Notes: generated by a model from the letters alone, not told the origin. 64,000 nt of DNA from Paratinospora sagittata (GCA_035771175.1 CM069607.1:14020001-14084000); one strand, 5' to 3'. Counted from the first letter of the stretch, positions 22,573 to 36,099 are shown. Numbers and translations: made by a program.

Positions 22573-23238
22573 GGGTGCTCATGTGCTTAGGACTAATCGC
22601 CTTGAGCCAAAGATCCAGTGGTCAATTTATAGGGTTCATCTTAGGTATCTTCGTATTTCGTGTCTTAGGATAGAAATCCTAGAAATCATTCTGCCACCTA
22701 GATGTAACCACCCCATGTGATAAATCCTTAAAACACTTTCGAATTTATGAAGCTTAGTTCACCTTGGCATAATTATTCCTTCAAACTTTTAATAGTCTTC
22801 TGTAAAGCTCAGTTCGTCCGAGTAATGACGAGGGCTAGTCAGCTGCTCTTCTACTGTTGTATCCTGGGAGACAGACGTTGATGCACCTCCGAGGGGCGAA
22901 TATGTTCTAAGGACACTGTGTGTTACACAAGCCTCGGTTCCATCTTGTTCAACCTTAACCTCTGCTCTGCTAAATTTAGTTTATTTTCTAAACTTTTTCT
23001 ATTGTTTATATATGTTATAATTATTAATAAGCATATTGTTGCTTGAATTTTGTTGTTTATGTTAATATTATTTCAGTTCTTTATTTATTTGTCCTTACAT
23101 TATTGTTAACAACTTAAAATAAATTCTTAAGGACAAACAAGTTGTTAAAATTTATATTGACTAATTTTTTTCCCCACAAATAATATTTTGCATGTACATT
23201 ATTTCCGTGAAAATAATATTTCTTCTGCTCATACATTA
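22573..23238. other. SIRE leader remnant, then probable Copia LTR debris and AT-rich DNA
   Basis: To about 22735 this reads as leader of the SIRE-like element. From about 22800 to 22990 a stretch with GACGAGGG, ATCCTGGGAGACAGACG, GAGGGGCGAA and ACAAGCCTCGGTTCC resembles the R/U5 end of other plant Copia LTRs, but I cannot give its limits. From 23010 on it is AT-rich and holds small fold-back motifs. Confidence 0.4.
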
Positions 23239-23937
23239 TGTTGGTGCAAGATTTGACCAACACCAGTAGACGATGAGGTGGAGGGAATAGGATGATCTAG
23301 GACTGGTCAGAGTGTTGGAAGGTCGCCGGAGATTGATGATCTGAGAAAGGAAAATAAGAGAGAATAGACTATCGTAAGGAACACCAGTGTGGTGTCAGCT
23401 AAAGACCCTCTGATACCTAAGTTAGTTCAGAGCTCCGTAGAGTTAATAGTGCTGAATTGGGTCGAGAGTTGCTTACCTTCCCCTTTAGGGGTGACAGGGT
23501 TTTTATAGAGTTGGGTCTTTGGCCTTGTAGTATGATTGTCGTCGAATTATGGATACCCAGAAGTATTCCAGTCGGATCAGGAAGGTTTCAGTCTCTATCC
23601 TATCCGAATTATGAGGGATTTAATTCTTTGTCAGTCGAACTGGAAGAGCTGAGTAGCCTTCTAGTAGGACTTGGGAGGTTGGATAGTCCTTATTATGGTC
23701 GGACTAGTAGAGAATCCTGAGTTTGTCGCAGTAAATCTCGCACGGTCGTTATCTGCTGGTTCGACATATTTTCCACCTTGGTCGGTAGGACCGACCAGGT
23801 CTCGGGTTGTATGTATGGCTGAGTAGATCAATATTCTTTGTTCAGAATAGGTCGGTATATCAACCAGGTCTGTATTACATCCTACTTGATGAGACTGACG
23901 TGGCTGACATGTCTTATGCTCGATATGTGGTCTAACA
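23239..23937 (-). mobile_element. Solo LTR, 699 bp, perfect CATTA TSD
   Basis: Begins TGTTGGTGCAAGA and ends GGTCTAACA (TGTTGG against CTAACA). Perfect 5-bp direct repeats CATTA flank it at 23234-23238 and 23938-23942. A TATA-like CTATAAAAACC on the minus strand (near 23500-23510) suggests minus orientation, with moderate certainty. No internal region or primer-binding site adjoins it. It is a different family from X, Y and A/B. Confidence 0.8.
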
Positions 23938-23942
23938 CATTA

Positions 23943-24293
23943 TTTTTGCAAAAATAATATTCTGGTTATATTATTCATATTATATATTATCGAGAAAATA
24001 ACATTCTGCACATATTATTTTGAAAACAAAAAATCTCTGCGAATATTTTTTTCTTTCTAAAAATAATATTTTTGCTTAGATATATTATTTTGGAAAAAAA
24101 TAATATTCTGAGTAGTTTACAAAAATATTAGTTTTGCGAAAAATAATATTTTGCTAGATTCCTTATAAAAAAAAATTATTTAAAAAATAAAATTGGCAGG
24201 ATTCTTTATTTAAAAAAATATTATTTTTGTAAAAAAAATTATATTTTAATCACGAAGCTCATCAGCGAGGATTTTCATTGGTTGCACCAATGA
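23943..24293. repeat. AT-rich fold-back motif cluster
   Basis: Continues the same background interrupted by the solo LTR. Short units such as AAAATAATATTCTG and ATATTATTTTG alternate in opposite orientation every 30-40 bp (about 23180-24180), making many small potential hairpins. No coding content. Confidence 0.5.
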
Positions 24294-26344
24294 AAATCAT
24301 TTCAAACAAGTATTAAACACATGCATCATTCAACGAATGTATTCTACATGTCAACAACATAATTTTCATGAGTTTTCAAGAAAACAATGCATTCTTTTTT
24401 TCCACAAAATCCACAATCTCCCTCCTTCAAGGCAAGAGAGCGGGTCTAACCCTTGTATGGCCGTTACAAGGTAGCCACAGCCTCTCATTACCCAAGTCAC
24501 ATTCATTTCAAGGATCTGCAATCCTTGTTAGGACAGGCCTACTGACAATGAGGTTACGCATAACACTCATCCGGGTCTAATTCCTAACGAAATGACACCA
24601 ACTTGCCTTTGCAAGTCTCACATGCTCCAATGCTAAAAATATCATTTATGAATGCAAATTAAAATACAATGCAACAATATATGCATAGCATATTTACATT
24701 CAAACATTTCATATATATAAAATGCCATATAAGAACCAAAATCAAGAAAATATACTCACGGTACAACCCTTTCCACCTTAAACCCAATCATCGTCGCTTT
24801 CGAGTCCAGCTCCAATTTAAATCCAACTAATTCAACCTGTCACAACCACTCCATAATTCAATTTCATTTATTCATATCTATTTACATATTTAATTTCTCA
24901 ACTCACTTCAAATCACCCATAAGAAAGATTAACCTTAAAAATATTATACACATTCTGTGAATTTAGATTCGAACTCCATTTAGGACTCATAAGCAGTTGA
25001 AGAAAGAACAGTGAAAATAGATTTTCAATTCATATTTTCACTAATTCTCAGTTTATTTTTCTACTGGACCATATATCCATTTTATTAAAAATCTAGAACA
25101 TTCCTAAAATTATTCTGTCTACATCGACACGTGTAAAATCACTCATTCTATCATTCTACTACCTTCAAAAGGTATTTTATTGAGGTTTTATACGTTCGCG
25201 AAGGTCACGACAGTGAATTTTACTCACCAAAACCATATATTTAGTTACTAAAAATATTAAATCATATCCGAAAATCATGATCTTAACATTGAAACGGCCG
25301 GAATTCAATTCTCTACGATTCTATGATCTCAAACTGGAGTTTCATTGGATTCTAATTCCATTTTATTCATTGGATATGATCACAGTATTATTTACATTAC
25401 TTTTTAGGTCGTCACTATTCATTGGAACATGTAAATTTTTACTAAAATTGTCAAACGATCTCCAAAAATCATGAAATTAGCATCGATGGACTCGTAACAG
25501 TGCATTCTACCATTCTATAGCCTTAAACTGGAGTTTCATTGGGTTTTAAATGATTCAAAAGGTTCTCAATCTAAACTCTAACTTCCAACAAACTTCCAAC
25601 GGCTATAAAAATTCCAAATGAACACATAAATTCAATCTAACCATATATTTAAGGTTCCTACAGCCTAGGAAGTGTTTTCCAACCTTCCTAGCGGATTTCC
25701 ATTCACGTTGGGTCAAAATCCCAATTTTTGAAAACGCCGTAAAACGGCTCCCCCAGCAAAAATTGCTCCGCTAGAATCGTTACATCTAGCTTAGATATTA
25801 ATTTTACGAAGAAATAGAGTGAAAATCACTTACCACGGGTCCCGATTTCGCGTGAATCCCGCGTTCTTTCCTTCTGTTCCCCTTCCTTTCTTTCTTCTCC
25901 GCCGTTCTTCATTCTGTCTCTCTCTCTTTTTGTTTTCTTTCCGTCAGCAACTTCTTTTCCTTTTATTTTATTTTTACACGTTTTTTCTCCTTTTTTTTTT
26001 AATGTCAACGTATGAGAGATTGAGATGAGAAAAGAGAGAGTTGACATTTTATATAAAAATGATCCAATACTCCTGATCTAACTTAATAAAGCAACTTCTC
26101 CATTTTAATATTTAACTTTCATTCATTAAATCATACCATGCATTAAGTCATTAAATCATAATCAATCCACATATTTAATTCAACTCAATTCACTTATTTC
26201 ATTTATTTATTCATACCCCTTAAATATAGCATGTATTTTCATACACGCATATATTTGCCTCTTACGTATAAAATATGCGTATTATACGTCTCGATATACG
26301 CATAGTTTAACTTATATATTTAATTGAAACTACGGGGTGTTACA
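24294..26344 (-). mobile_element. Gypsy element A, downstream (3') LTR, truncated
   Basis: Nearly identical to 32733-34781. In minus-strand sense it starts TGTAACACCCCGTAG at 26344, and its last 640 or so bases are missing. Similarity to the full LTR stops at about 24294, inside a 12-bp perfect hairpin. A minus-strand TATA box (TTTTATATAAAATG) lies near 26045-26058. Small open frames are LTR sequence, not genes. Confidence 0.9.
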
Positions 26345-27559
26345 ATCTCCTCAACTTAAGGAATTTCATCCTCGAAATTTAGGATCAAAGAATATTCCTC
26401 AAGTGATACTTAATCCCAGAAAACTGCTCCCGCATTTTATATCTCCGCTCCCATGTTTGCTCTTTTTGACACATGATATCCTCCCCAATTTAGAGTTGAG
26501 TTATATCCATAACATATATGGAATCCGAATGATATTTCCTTAACATCAATATATAGAAAAATATTATGGACACCTATCAACTGTGACAGTAGAGCAAATC
26601 GGTAAGCCAATGGACCTATCCTCATCAAGGATCTTTAATGGTCCAACAAATCGTGGTGCGAGCTTTCCTTTCATCCCAAATCTCATTTGGCCTTTTTGTG
26701 GTAAGACCCTTAACAAAACTGAGTCAGCCACACTAAATTTCAAGGCCTATATACCAACCCTGTGTATTTAATAATATCCTGTGGCACCAATAACAATAAC
26801 TCCATACTTTCAAATCAACAAGTTGGAGATCTATAAGGCTTATTATCAAACCTTTAGAGTGCCATCATTATGCTATTATAATAGCTATTTATACACACAA
26901 GTTTACACAAGTAAAATATTCCTTCCAACGTCCACCAAAACTTAAGTATGCCAGACCCGAGCATGCTCGCAAACATCAAAGTCACTCTCTCAGTCTGTCA
27001 GCCAGTCTGAGAATAAAACATCACACTAAGAAGGAGATGAGTACCAAATCGAGTCTGCATCATATATCAGATCTCGACACAATCTTCGGATCTTAATTCG
27101 ACGTGACAAATATCTGAGTACTCCCATAAAATCTCCCTATCTCACACATATACAATATGCTCAGTCTATCAATAGAATTCTGGTGTTTATTGGAAGAATA
27201 CATAGACTTATCAGTCCACTAATGGTTATCCAAATGGTATCATTTCTACCCATAACCCATAAGATACCATTTGAATCCCATCTTCATTTAACACAATCCA
27301 TATTACCAATTCCATAATCTTTCATACGGATATCATACTCGTCTCGTCGTAAATTTTACTCTCTGAATATGAGTATCAATCAGCTGAACATGCATCCAAA
27401 CACAAATATCTACACATGGAGTAATAGAGAGTACACTCATAACTGTAACTCTCACTCACAATAATCTTCATTTATGGCTAACTGATAGATACTACTCCAG
27501 TTTCAGCCTGTTTCCTGCTCAATGCCTCAGCAACATATTGGCCTTTCCCAGGATAATAA

Positions 27560-28926
27560 TGTAATACCCTGTATTTCACAATATATATATATATATTTAG
27601 GATAAAGCACATGCTGGAAGTCCAGGCACATGGCATATGACACATGGCACATGCCTGAAAGTCCAGGCACATGACACATGGCACATGACACATGGCACAC
27701 ACCTGAAAGTCCAGTCACATGGCACATGGCACATGCCTGGAAGTCCAGTCCGAGACTCTCAGTGCAGTACGACGAAGTTCTGTCCGGAGGAAAACACTAG
27801 ATTTGAAAAAGAAGAAGTTCTTATCTGAAGGTGGGGAATGAAACATAGGTTTGCGTGTTTTATAACTTTTATTAAAGTTTACATTCAATTATTATTATGT
27901 CTACTGTTCATTACACTGCATTATGCCATATAATGTTTATACTGCCGCACTTATGCCTGTATATTTAGAATTCACGTATTATACTGTTATAATGCCGGAT
28001 TTGTGGTCAATCTGACTCAACTAGACTCGGTCTTGTCCTCAGTAACTTTAAATAGTGAACGGGAGGCAGCGGGCTGCTCTAGGCGATTGGTTATTTAAGC
28101 AGACCTTGTGTCTCACCTCTCAACTGGGGACTGATTTAGTTGGTTTTATTGAAAACTATCAGCTTATACAAGTAATACTGAATGTCCTAATCTTGCACGT
28201 CGTGATACCGACCTTGATAAGGATCACCAGACGTTGCCAAAGTCAGTCTAAATGTCAAAAAAAACACCAGACCGGTAAACTAGACCAGTTCATGCATTGG
28301 CGTCATACATATCACCACCTAGGGACGTATATGGTTTATGACTCATAGAATAGTTAGGAGCATTGCTCGCTATTTATTACATTTCTCTGGAGAGGGACGT
28401 ACATGAGAACCCGGCTACGCCCGGGGAGGGACATCAGTACTTGAATCCAGAACATCGTTCCTGTACGTGAACTCAGGTGATGTACGTTCATCAAACCATT
28501 ACGAGACGGTGTCATGTATACATACATATTGATTGATTATGATGCTCACATGTGTATTTAAGATATTTGATATTGAAGTATGCTTTATTAATTGTTATAC
28601 TCACGAACTATTTACCCACTGAGCGCGTTAAGCTCACTCCATTATTATCCAATCTTTCACAGAAAATTAGGGTGGACTGGGTGCAGGTTATGGGGCCCAC
28701 ATTTTGTACCCTTTGTATGATTCATTGGGGATTTCGGGGATTTTGGGGAGTATGTTCCCTAGACTATTTTATGTACAAAAATATTCTGAATTAAATGAAA
28801 TCAGACTTGTACTGTGTGATATATAGTTCCGCTGCGCACTCTATTGTTACCATTGTTATTGTTCCAAATGCGCTCCCCGTCCGCGAGTGTACCGCCGGTT
28901 TAGGCGCGTCCGGGCGGGGTGTGACA
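27560..28926 (+). mobile_element. Solo LTR of family X inserted in element A
   Basis: TGTAATACCCTG to GGGCGGGGTGTGACA, flanked by perfect AATAA repeats (27555-27559 and 28927-28931). Element B at about 55697 has the uninterrupted sequence with AATAA once, which serves as an empty-site control. It shares with other X LTRs GGTGGGGAATGAAACATAGG (near 27828) and the 3' end CGCGTCCGGGCGGGGTGTGA. Its 5' part differs, carrying a 27600-27755 minisatellite in place of the GTTCGGGC hairpin. Confidence 0.97.
27605..27755 (+). repeat. Minisatellite of CACATGGCACATG and GAAAGTCCAG units
   Basis: Repeats of CACATGGCACATGACACATG separated by CCTGAAAGTCCAGGCA-type blocks, about 3.5 cycles with unit length 35-48 bp. 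Found only in this X LTR copy and absent from the copies at 7456, 11129 and 63544. The Cys/Met/His-rich frames on the minus strand are a by-product. Confidence 0.9.
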
Positions 28927-31900
28927 AATAATTCAATATAAAATCAAATCCTTCGGGAGTTCTTGCCACATTTATTACCTCATATTCAGTTTCTTTCCGT
29001 TCAAATAATTACTTTAGACTCTTAAAATCTGAAGATAGTGTGACCTTTTTATTATAGAGGCAATGCTCTCATCCTTTCAAAATAACTACCAACAAATTTC
29101 TATTCACTCTCAGGATAGTTATTCTCGTGCACTACCAAATATCTGGAGACACAAGTAATTAACCTATCCTTTTGTATCAATGCACAACCAAGATCTTGGC
29201 GTGATATTCATCAATATCAATTACTTTCAGGTTCTGGAAATATTAATAAAATTTACTACCGTGAGAGCTTCCCCAGGTACAACGGTCCACACATTTCATA
29301 ACAGTCATCTGGTTTAGTTTCGTGAGTGGAACATATAGCTTCAAGGATCTTTCCACGCACTTTCTATAACATACAACTAATACAACTAATACAAGAGAAC
29401 TTCTGATTTCCATCATTTAAATCAGTTTTAACAATTCTATGATCACTTTGACCTTCCCAGCATCCTTAAAAATACTATTTAAACTAGTCATGTGATCCAA
29501 AAATTCTCATCTTAATTATATTCAAAACTCATATTCACCGAGCTTGGCACTCAATCGGTGCTCTCTTAGTGACTACAAGATAATTCTGAGGTGCTATTCA
29601 TGCTCCTCTCATTTCTTGGGACAATTGCATATATCATCATCGAAAACTATGTAATAATCAAGATATGGTTCATATACCCACTGCATCAATCCTATAAACG
29701 TGATTGACACATTAATCAAGGTTACCAAAATTTCATAATATCCATATCTTGTCTTAAAATAGTTTGCATTACATCCTTTTCTCGAATTCTTAACTGATGG
29801 TGCCTAGATCTCAAAATGATTAAATTTTTTTTTTTGGCTCCATTTAGTTAATCGAATTCGACCATCTATCCATGGTAAAGGATATTCATTCTTTATTGTT
29901 ACCATGCCCAGTTAACAATAATTCATACTTAAACATATTTCACTATACCTTCTTTTCATATTATCACAAATGCTCTCCAAGGTGGCATCTCAAGGATAAT
30001 ACATCTTTTGCTCATTAACACATTTACCTACACCTTAAATCCTCACAATTTCTCAGGTGCTTGGCATCAGTTTTATATGCTATCAATCTCCTGTCCAGGT
30101 AGCAATTTTAATAATTCATCAGAGAATACTACAATATACCAGTTCACCACAAGAATTTTAATCAACTGCATGCCTTATTACGTTACTTTAAATGGCTTTG
30201 TACTAGCCATATTCTCCATTTCCTCATCAATAACTAGCTTATCTTAGAGAGAAGATTTTGAGAGTATAAATTCATCGAGATTCAAAATGAGGATTTTTCA
30301 CTTATGCAGAATATTACTTCTTTTCGGAGAGACGCTCCACCTGGCATGAGAGGTAGCCAGCCAATCACATCCAACAAAGCATCTAATTCCAAAAACTTCA
30401 TATTCTAAAGTCCATAATTACTTGATGACCCTCATATTTATTACACATAACATTTGCTAACCATATCAAGGTAGATTCTTTCTCCTGTAGGCATACTCAC
30501 AATCAATGATGCATTATTATAACAGAAGATAATACAATTTGTCTACCATATCACAAGAGATAAAGGACCAGGTAGATTCAACAATACATCAGAATATACA
30601 CAATAACAAAATATTAATCATACCTGTTATCAACGTCTTACTATTCTTTGGATATGGTCTTGTATTTACTTTAATTTATTCTCTAAAATCTGGGGGAGTC
30701 ACATTGACAAAAAAATATTGGGGCATTCCATATCGACTAACTGGAGATTAACACATCTCACGTCTTTTTTTTTTGATTGATAATAGACAATTATTGGTCG
30801 AGATACAATTTACTCAGTCTGTGACTCCTGCTCAGGCAATGGAAACCACTGCTAATTTTCATAATTCGTTAACATCACTTCCCTTTTTTCCATTATTATT
30901 GGGTGAGGTACTAACAAAATTAGAGTCACAAATACCGCCAAAATCTCAACCGTACTCAGTGTTTCACTTAGCTTAAATTTCATATTCTTGTCCCAACATT
31001 TCCTTACATTACTTATTTCTCCTTTTACCTAACACTGGTGTTGATGACTCGGCTTCAAACGACAGTGCAAGCTATATCATTAGTATTGTTGGTGTTAATA
31101 ATTTCACCACAGCATTGGCTGACTCGAAATTTATAGTCTGGCTAACAACTTGCGTATATATTTATAACCCAATAATTAGCAAACCTGCCGTATAAGATCC
31201 CAAAATTCTAGATCCTTATCATTCTCAGAGTATCCATAGTGATCATTCCAAAAATAAACTACCGGTCTATTGAATTCACGTTTGTATTTATGGTTAGGCA
31301 TGTCACTACATTTTATCAAGATAAACTTTTTCATGCCTTAAATCAATTTCAGCAGGATGATAGAAGCCCTCATAAAATAGCTTCTTTAATTAATCTCATG
31401 CCTTAATCATCTCAGAGTCCTTAACCCAATTTTTTATTATCTCTTATCATCAGTTAGCTTAAACTTAACTAACTTGCTTTATCATTTTCAGAGACTTAAT
31501 CATTCTCTCAGATGGTCTCCACTAAGAGTAGCAAATTCTTTGCTACGTTTAATATCAAACTGCCAGTTAAGATAGGAGAGTCTCTTCTCCTGAAAGTTTC
31601 CATACCTTTCACATATCTTTTCATTTCATCTGGCTTATCATTGAGACCTTTTATTTATTTGATTTTTACTTCTGTCTCAACTTTATATGTTTTTACAGAA
31701 GTACTCACACCATTAGCACCCACATCTGGAGCTATCAATGATTCAAGCCTCCTCTGTCTTTCTCACATTACAACTTTGCCACAAGCTCATAAGCTGCGCA
31801 TTTCGTTGTTGTTGGGTAGTTACTAGCCATATATAAGTTATATAATTTATTATCACTGGATTACATCCAGTTCTTTTCTTTCAGATCCCTTTCTTGATCA

Positions 31901-32079
31901 GTAATTTTCATTGTTAATCTTGACTATTCTTTTCCAAATCTGGAATTCACCGACACAGGTGATTCTCAGTCAAGATAATATATTGGATTAGGCTCAACAT
32001 AATAGTACTACCCATATGTATACCCATACAAACAATCATAATATTATAAATCTTTTATCTTTAAAGATTTTAAACCTAA

Positions 32080-32091
32080 GCTCTGATACCA
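32080..32091 (-). promoter_or_regulatory. Primer-binding site of element A
   Basis: On the minus strand TGGTATCAGAGC (initiator tRNA-Met type), 4 nt inside the LTR that starts at 32096. It establishes minus-strand orientation. Confidence 0.92.
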
Positions 32092-32095
32092 ATAT

Positions 32096-34781
32096 TGTCA
32101 CGACGCCCCTGACGTAGGCTGACGTCATGACCGGCACAGTATTTTATACACTGTACATACCCATATACAGTATAAAATACACTGTCAGCCTTCATATAGT
32201 CTCACAATCCTTTCCAAAATTTTCAGAAATTTCGACAGCACCTCCCCATAAAATGGACAATTCACATTTTTTCCTAATATACCACAAATCAAATCAAAGA
32301 GATATATATAAATAATCATCATCACAGACATTCCATTCATTCCATTAATTCCATTCATTCCATTAATTCCATTCATTCCACAAATTAAATTCTCACCTGA
32401 TAAATATCTATGATCATCTTATTTTATCATCACAAGCATTTTACAACCCAAAATATCAAATCAAAATCCATGTTTCCTTAACACCCATTTATGTGATAAT
32501 ATATATATGTAGGATGTGATATATATATTCATTTAAAAATAAAGAAAATATAATCTATTTCCTTCACATGCACGTACATTAACAAAATAAGACTCTAACT
32601 CACGTATCTACTATCGTGCTTTTCCTTTTAACTTTGTACCTGAAATATTGAAGGAAATAGAGTGAGCAACCAACAGCTCAGTGAATATATCTCTTGATAT
32701 GACAATTATATACATTTAGGAAAATATGGCATTTCAAATCATTTCAAACAAGTATGTTTACACATGCATCATTCAACGAATGTATTCTACATGTTAACAA
32801 CATAATTTTCATGAGTTTTCAAGAAAACAATGCATTCTTTTTTTCCACAAAATCCACAATCTCCCTCCTTCAAGGCAAGAGAGCGGGTCTAACCCTTGTA
32901 TGGCCGTTACAAGGTAGCCACAACCTCTCATTACCCAAGTCACATTCATTTCAAGGATCTGCAATCCTTGTTAGGACAGGCCTACTGACAATGAGGTTAT
33001 GCATTACACTCATCCGAGTCTAATTCCTAACGAAATGACACCAACTTTCCTTTGCAAGTCTCACATGCTCCAATGCTAAAAATATCATTTATGAATGCAA
33101 ATTAAAACACAATGCAACAATATATGCATAGCATATTTACATTCAAACATTTCATATATATAAAATGCCATATAAGAACCAAAATCAAGAAAATATACTC
33201 ACGGTACAACCTTTTCCACCTTAAACCCAATCATCATCGCTTTCGAGTCCAGCTCCAATTTAAATCCAACTAATTCAACCTGTCACAACCACTCCATAAT
33301 TCAATTTCATTTATTCATATCTATTTACATATTTAATTTCTCAACTCACTTCAAATCACCCATAATAAAGATTAACCTTAAAAATATTATACACATTCTG
33401 TGAATTTAGATTCCAACTCCATTTAGGACTCATAAGCAGTTGAAGAAAGAACAGTGAAAATAGATTTTCAATTCATATTTTCACTAATTCTCAGTTTATT
33501 TTTCTACTGGACCATATATCCATTTAATTAAAAATCTAGAACATTCCTAAAATTATTCTGTCTACATCGACACGTGTAAAATCACTCATTCTATCATTCT
33601 ACTACCTTCAAAAGGTATTTTATTGAGGTTTTATACGTTCGCGAAGGTCACGACAGTGAATTTTACTCACCAAAACCATATATTTAGTTACTAAAAATAT
33701 CAAATCATATCCAAAAATCATGGTCTTAACATCGAAACGGCCGAAATTCAATTCTCTACGATTCTATGATCTCAAACCGGAGTTTCATTGGATTCTAATT
33801 CCATTTTATTCATTGGATATGATCACAGTACTATTCACATCACTGTTTAGGTCGTCACTATTCATTGGAACATGTAAATTTTTACTAAAATTGTCAAACG
33901 ATCTCCAAAAATCATGAAATTAGCATCGATGGACTCGTAACAGTGTATTCTACCATTCTATAGCCTTAAACTGGAGTTTTATTGGGTTTTAAATGATTCA
34001 AAAGGTTTTCAATCTAAACTCTAACTTCCAATAAACTTCCAACGGCTATAAAAGTTCCAAATGAACACATAAATTCAATCTAACCATATATTTAAGGTTC
34101 CTACAGCCTAGGAAGTGTTTTCCAACCTTCCTACCGGATTTTCATTTACGTTGGGTCAAAATCCCAATTTTTGAAAACGCCGTAAAACGGCTCCCACAGC
34201 AAAAATTGCTCCGCTAGAATCGTTACATCTAGCTTAGATATTAATTTTACGAAGAAATAGAGTGAAAATCACTTACCACGGGTCCCGATTTTGCGTGAAT
34301 CCCGCGTTCTTTCCTTCTGTTCCTCTTCCTTTCTTTCTTCTCCGCCGTTCTTCACTCTCTCTCTCTTTTTGTTTTCTTTCCGTCAGCAACTTCTTTTCCT
34401 TTTATTTTATTTTTACACGTTTTCTCTCTTTTTTTTAATGTTAACGTATGAGAGATTGAGATGAGAAAGGAGAGAGTTGACATTTTATATAAAAATGATC
34501 CAATACTCCTCATCTAACTTAATAAAGCAACTCCCCCATTTTAATATTTAACTTTCATTCATTAAATCATACCATGCATTAAGTCATTAAATCATAATCC
34601 AATCCACATATTTAATTCAACTCAATTCACTTATTTCATTTATTTATTCATACCCCTTAAATATAGCATGTATTTTCATACATGCATCTATTTGCCTCTT
34701 ACGTATAAAATATGCGTATAATACGTCTCAATATACGCATAATTCAACATATGTATTTAATTGAAACTACGGGGTGTTACA
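32096..34781 (-). mobile_element. Gypsy element A, upstream (5') LTR, full length 2,686 bp
   Basis: Plus-strand TGTCACGACGCCCC to CGGGGTGTTACA, that is, TG..CA on the minus strand. Immediately inside lies a palindromic stretch with GTACATACCCATATACAGTA near 32150-32175. A short ATTCC-type tandem array lies at 32328-32380. The next bases outward are GAAAC, and no TSD partner exists because the other end of the element is truncated. Confidence 0.93.
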
Positions 34782-36099
34782 GAAACATTGCATAGTACAT
34801 ATGACTCCACTACTCAACCTGGAGACTCACTAGTCGATTAGATAAAAAATTCAAATTAAAGGCCTTTGAAAGCAATATTCAAAGAGTTGTCTTAGTTATA
34901 AGGTTTTGACTTTCAATATTTAGTTTCATGTTTATGTGCGTCCCATTATTACAAAAGAAAAACTCAAAAGTTAACTTTTATATGTTTTCTAAAAGCACAC
35001 ATTTTTCTTAACTTTTTTTTTTTTTTTCTAAAATCAATTTTTAAATCCTACAAAAACAAACAAGTTTTTTTTTAAAACTTTTTAGACTTTTTGTTTTTAA
35101 ATATAGAAAATTGAATTTAAATTGGATACCAAACACTGCCTTAGCTTCACTAATTTTCAATCTAAAGTCCTCTCGATTCTTGTTCTTGAAATCTTTTTAC
35201 CACATTTACTACGTAGAATTTAAACTTCTAATTTCTTAAATTTAGGTTTCTTAGTTAAGTAGCCACCTTTTTTATTTTTAAATATAGTTGGATTTGACCA
35301 ATTTCGGTATTTAGCTACTAATCCTTGTGAGATGATACTTAATTCATTACTTTATTACTTGCATAATCTATGCACTTGTAAATTTTTTTGAATTTAAAAT
35401 AAAATTTGCAACACTAGCCTTCCGTAATGGAGGAACAAAATAAAGAAAATAAGAAGAAGAAAAATGAAAGGAGACGAAGGAGATGAAATGATCTTAACGA
35501 GGGGTTTATATATATGGAGAAATAAAAGATAGGATGGCCAATAAGACGAAATGATCCTTGAATAAATCAAGGGTGAAGTGGATGGTTCAAATAGCTTGGT
35601 CCGATTTTGCTATGTTCGAAACTGTTTCAAGGTACGATAGCACGAGATACAACAACATTTGGACAACAATCGAAAACCTTTGTAGATACTTGTAACATAA
35701 GTTTTACCACTATTAAAAGCTCTTTCGACTAATATTGAAACTTCCATTAGGTTCTCCTCTTTGAGAATTAAGTATATTTGTCCTTTTCATTTATATCCAA
35801 AATTTGAAAGTGCTGAGAAAGGTTGTGAAATCACACAGTTGTCATATTGATGTTTTTATTTATTTATTTATAGTCTCATTTGCGATAAAAGGATTAGGTG
35901 GGGAGCGGGTTTGTGAAATATGAGGGTTGTTAATTACATAATTACTTTGTATTACTGTATATACTTATTTTTCACATTCAATGCATTTAAAACACAATGC
36001 AATAATAATAACATGATTACATTTCACAATCACAGTTTATATATATAATGTCATGCATAAGACTAAAGTTAAGAAATACTCACTATGGTTAGTGTCCTA
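34782..36099. other. AT-rich non-coding stretch
   Basis: Poly-T and poly-A runs (for example near 35010-35030) and no gene or repeat that I recognise. Confidence 0.4.

Larger units (their letters stand above)
26345..32095 (-). pseudogene. Gypsy element A internal region: dead gag-pol remnant
   Basis: Reads as a minus-strand Ty3/gypsy polyprotein in ruins. From high to low coordinates: primer-binding site (32080-32091), unrecognisable gag region, reverse transcriptase with degenerate active site VFDDDICNCP (29647-29618) followed by PKK-stop-EEHE-stop, then an RNase H/tether junction EALSRKQAETG (near 27529) and an integrase C-terminal remnant (near 26628-26437). The end in minus sense, a CGAGGATGAAATTCC-like stretch just before TGTAACACC, is typical of plant gypsy elements. 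An X solo LTR (27560-28926) interrupts it. Without that insert the region is 4,379 bp, against 4,369 bp in element B, and both share the same stops. Confidence 0.85.

Noticed and set aside
24368..24580. ORF repeated at 32754-33023 as a possible small gene
   Set aside because: It lies inside the A-family LTRs and is repeated only because the LTR is.
27478..27828. Cys/Met/His-rich open frames around 27,600
   Set aside because: They come from the CACATGGCACATG minisatellite in an LTR and are not conserved in other copies of that LTR.
30008..30247. Hydrophobic plus-strand ORF repeated at 56778-57119
   Set aside because: It is the antisense of the shared internal region of minus-strand gypsy elements A and B, and its conservation is explained by the element.
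26345..32095. Independent functional gypsy polyprotein
   Set aside because: Multiple stops, a corrupted RT motif and the lack of any long minus-strand frame rule this out.
32328..32380. ATTCC-type satellite
   Set aside because: Only about 50 bp inside an LTR, with no evidence of a larger satellite array.
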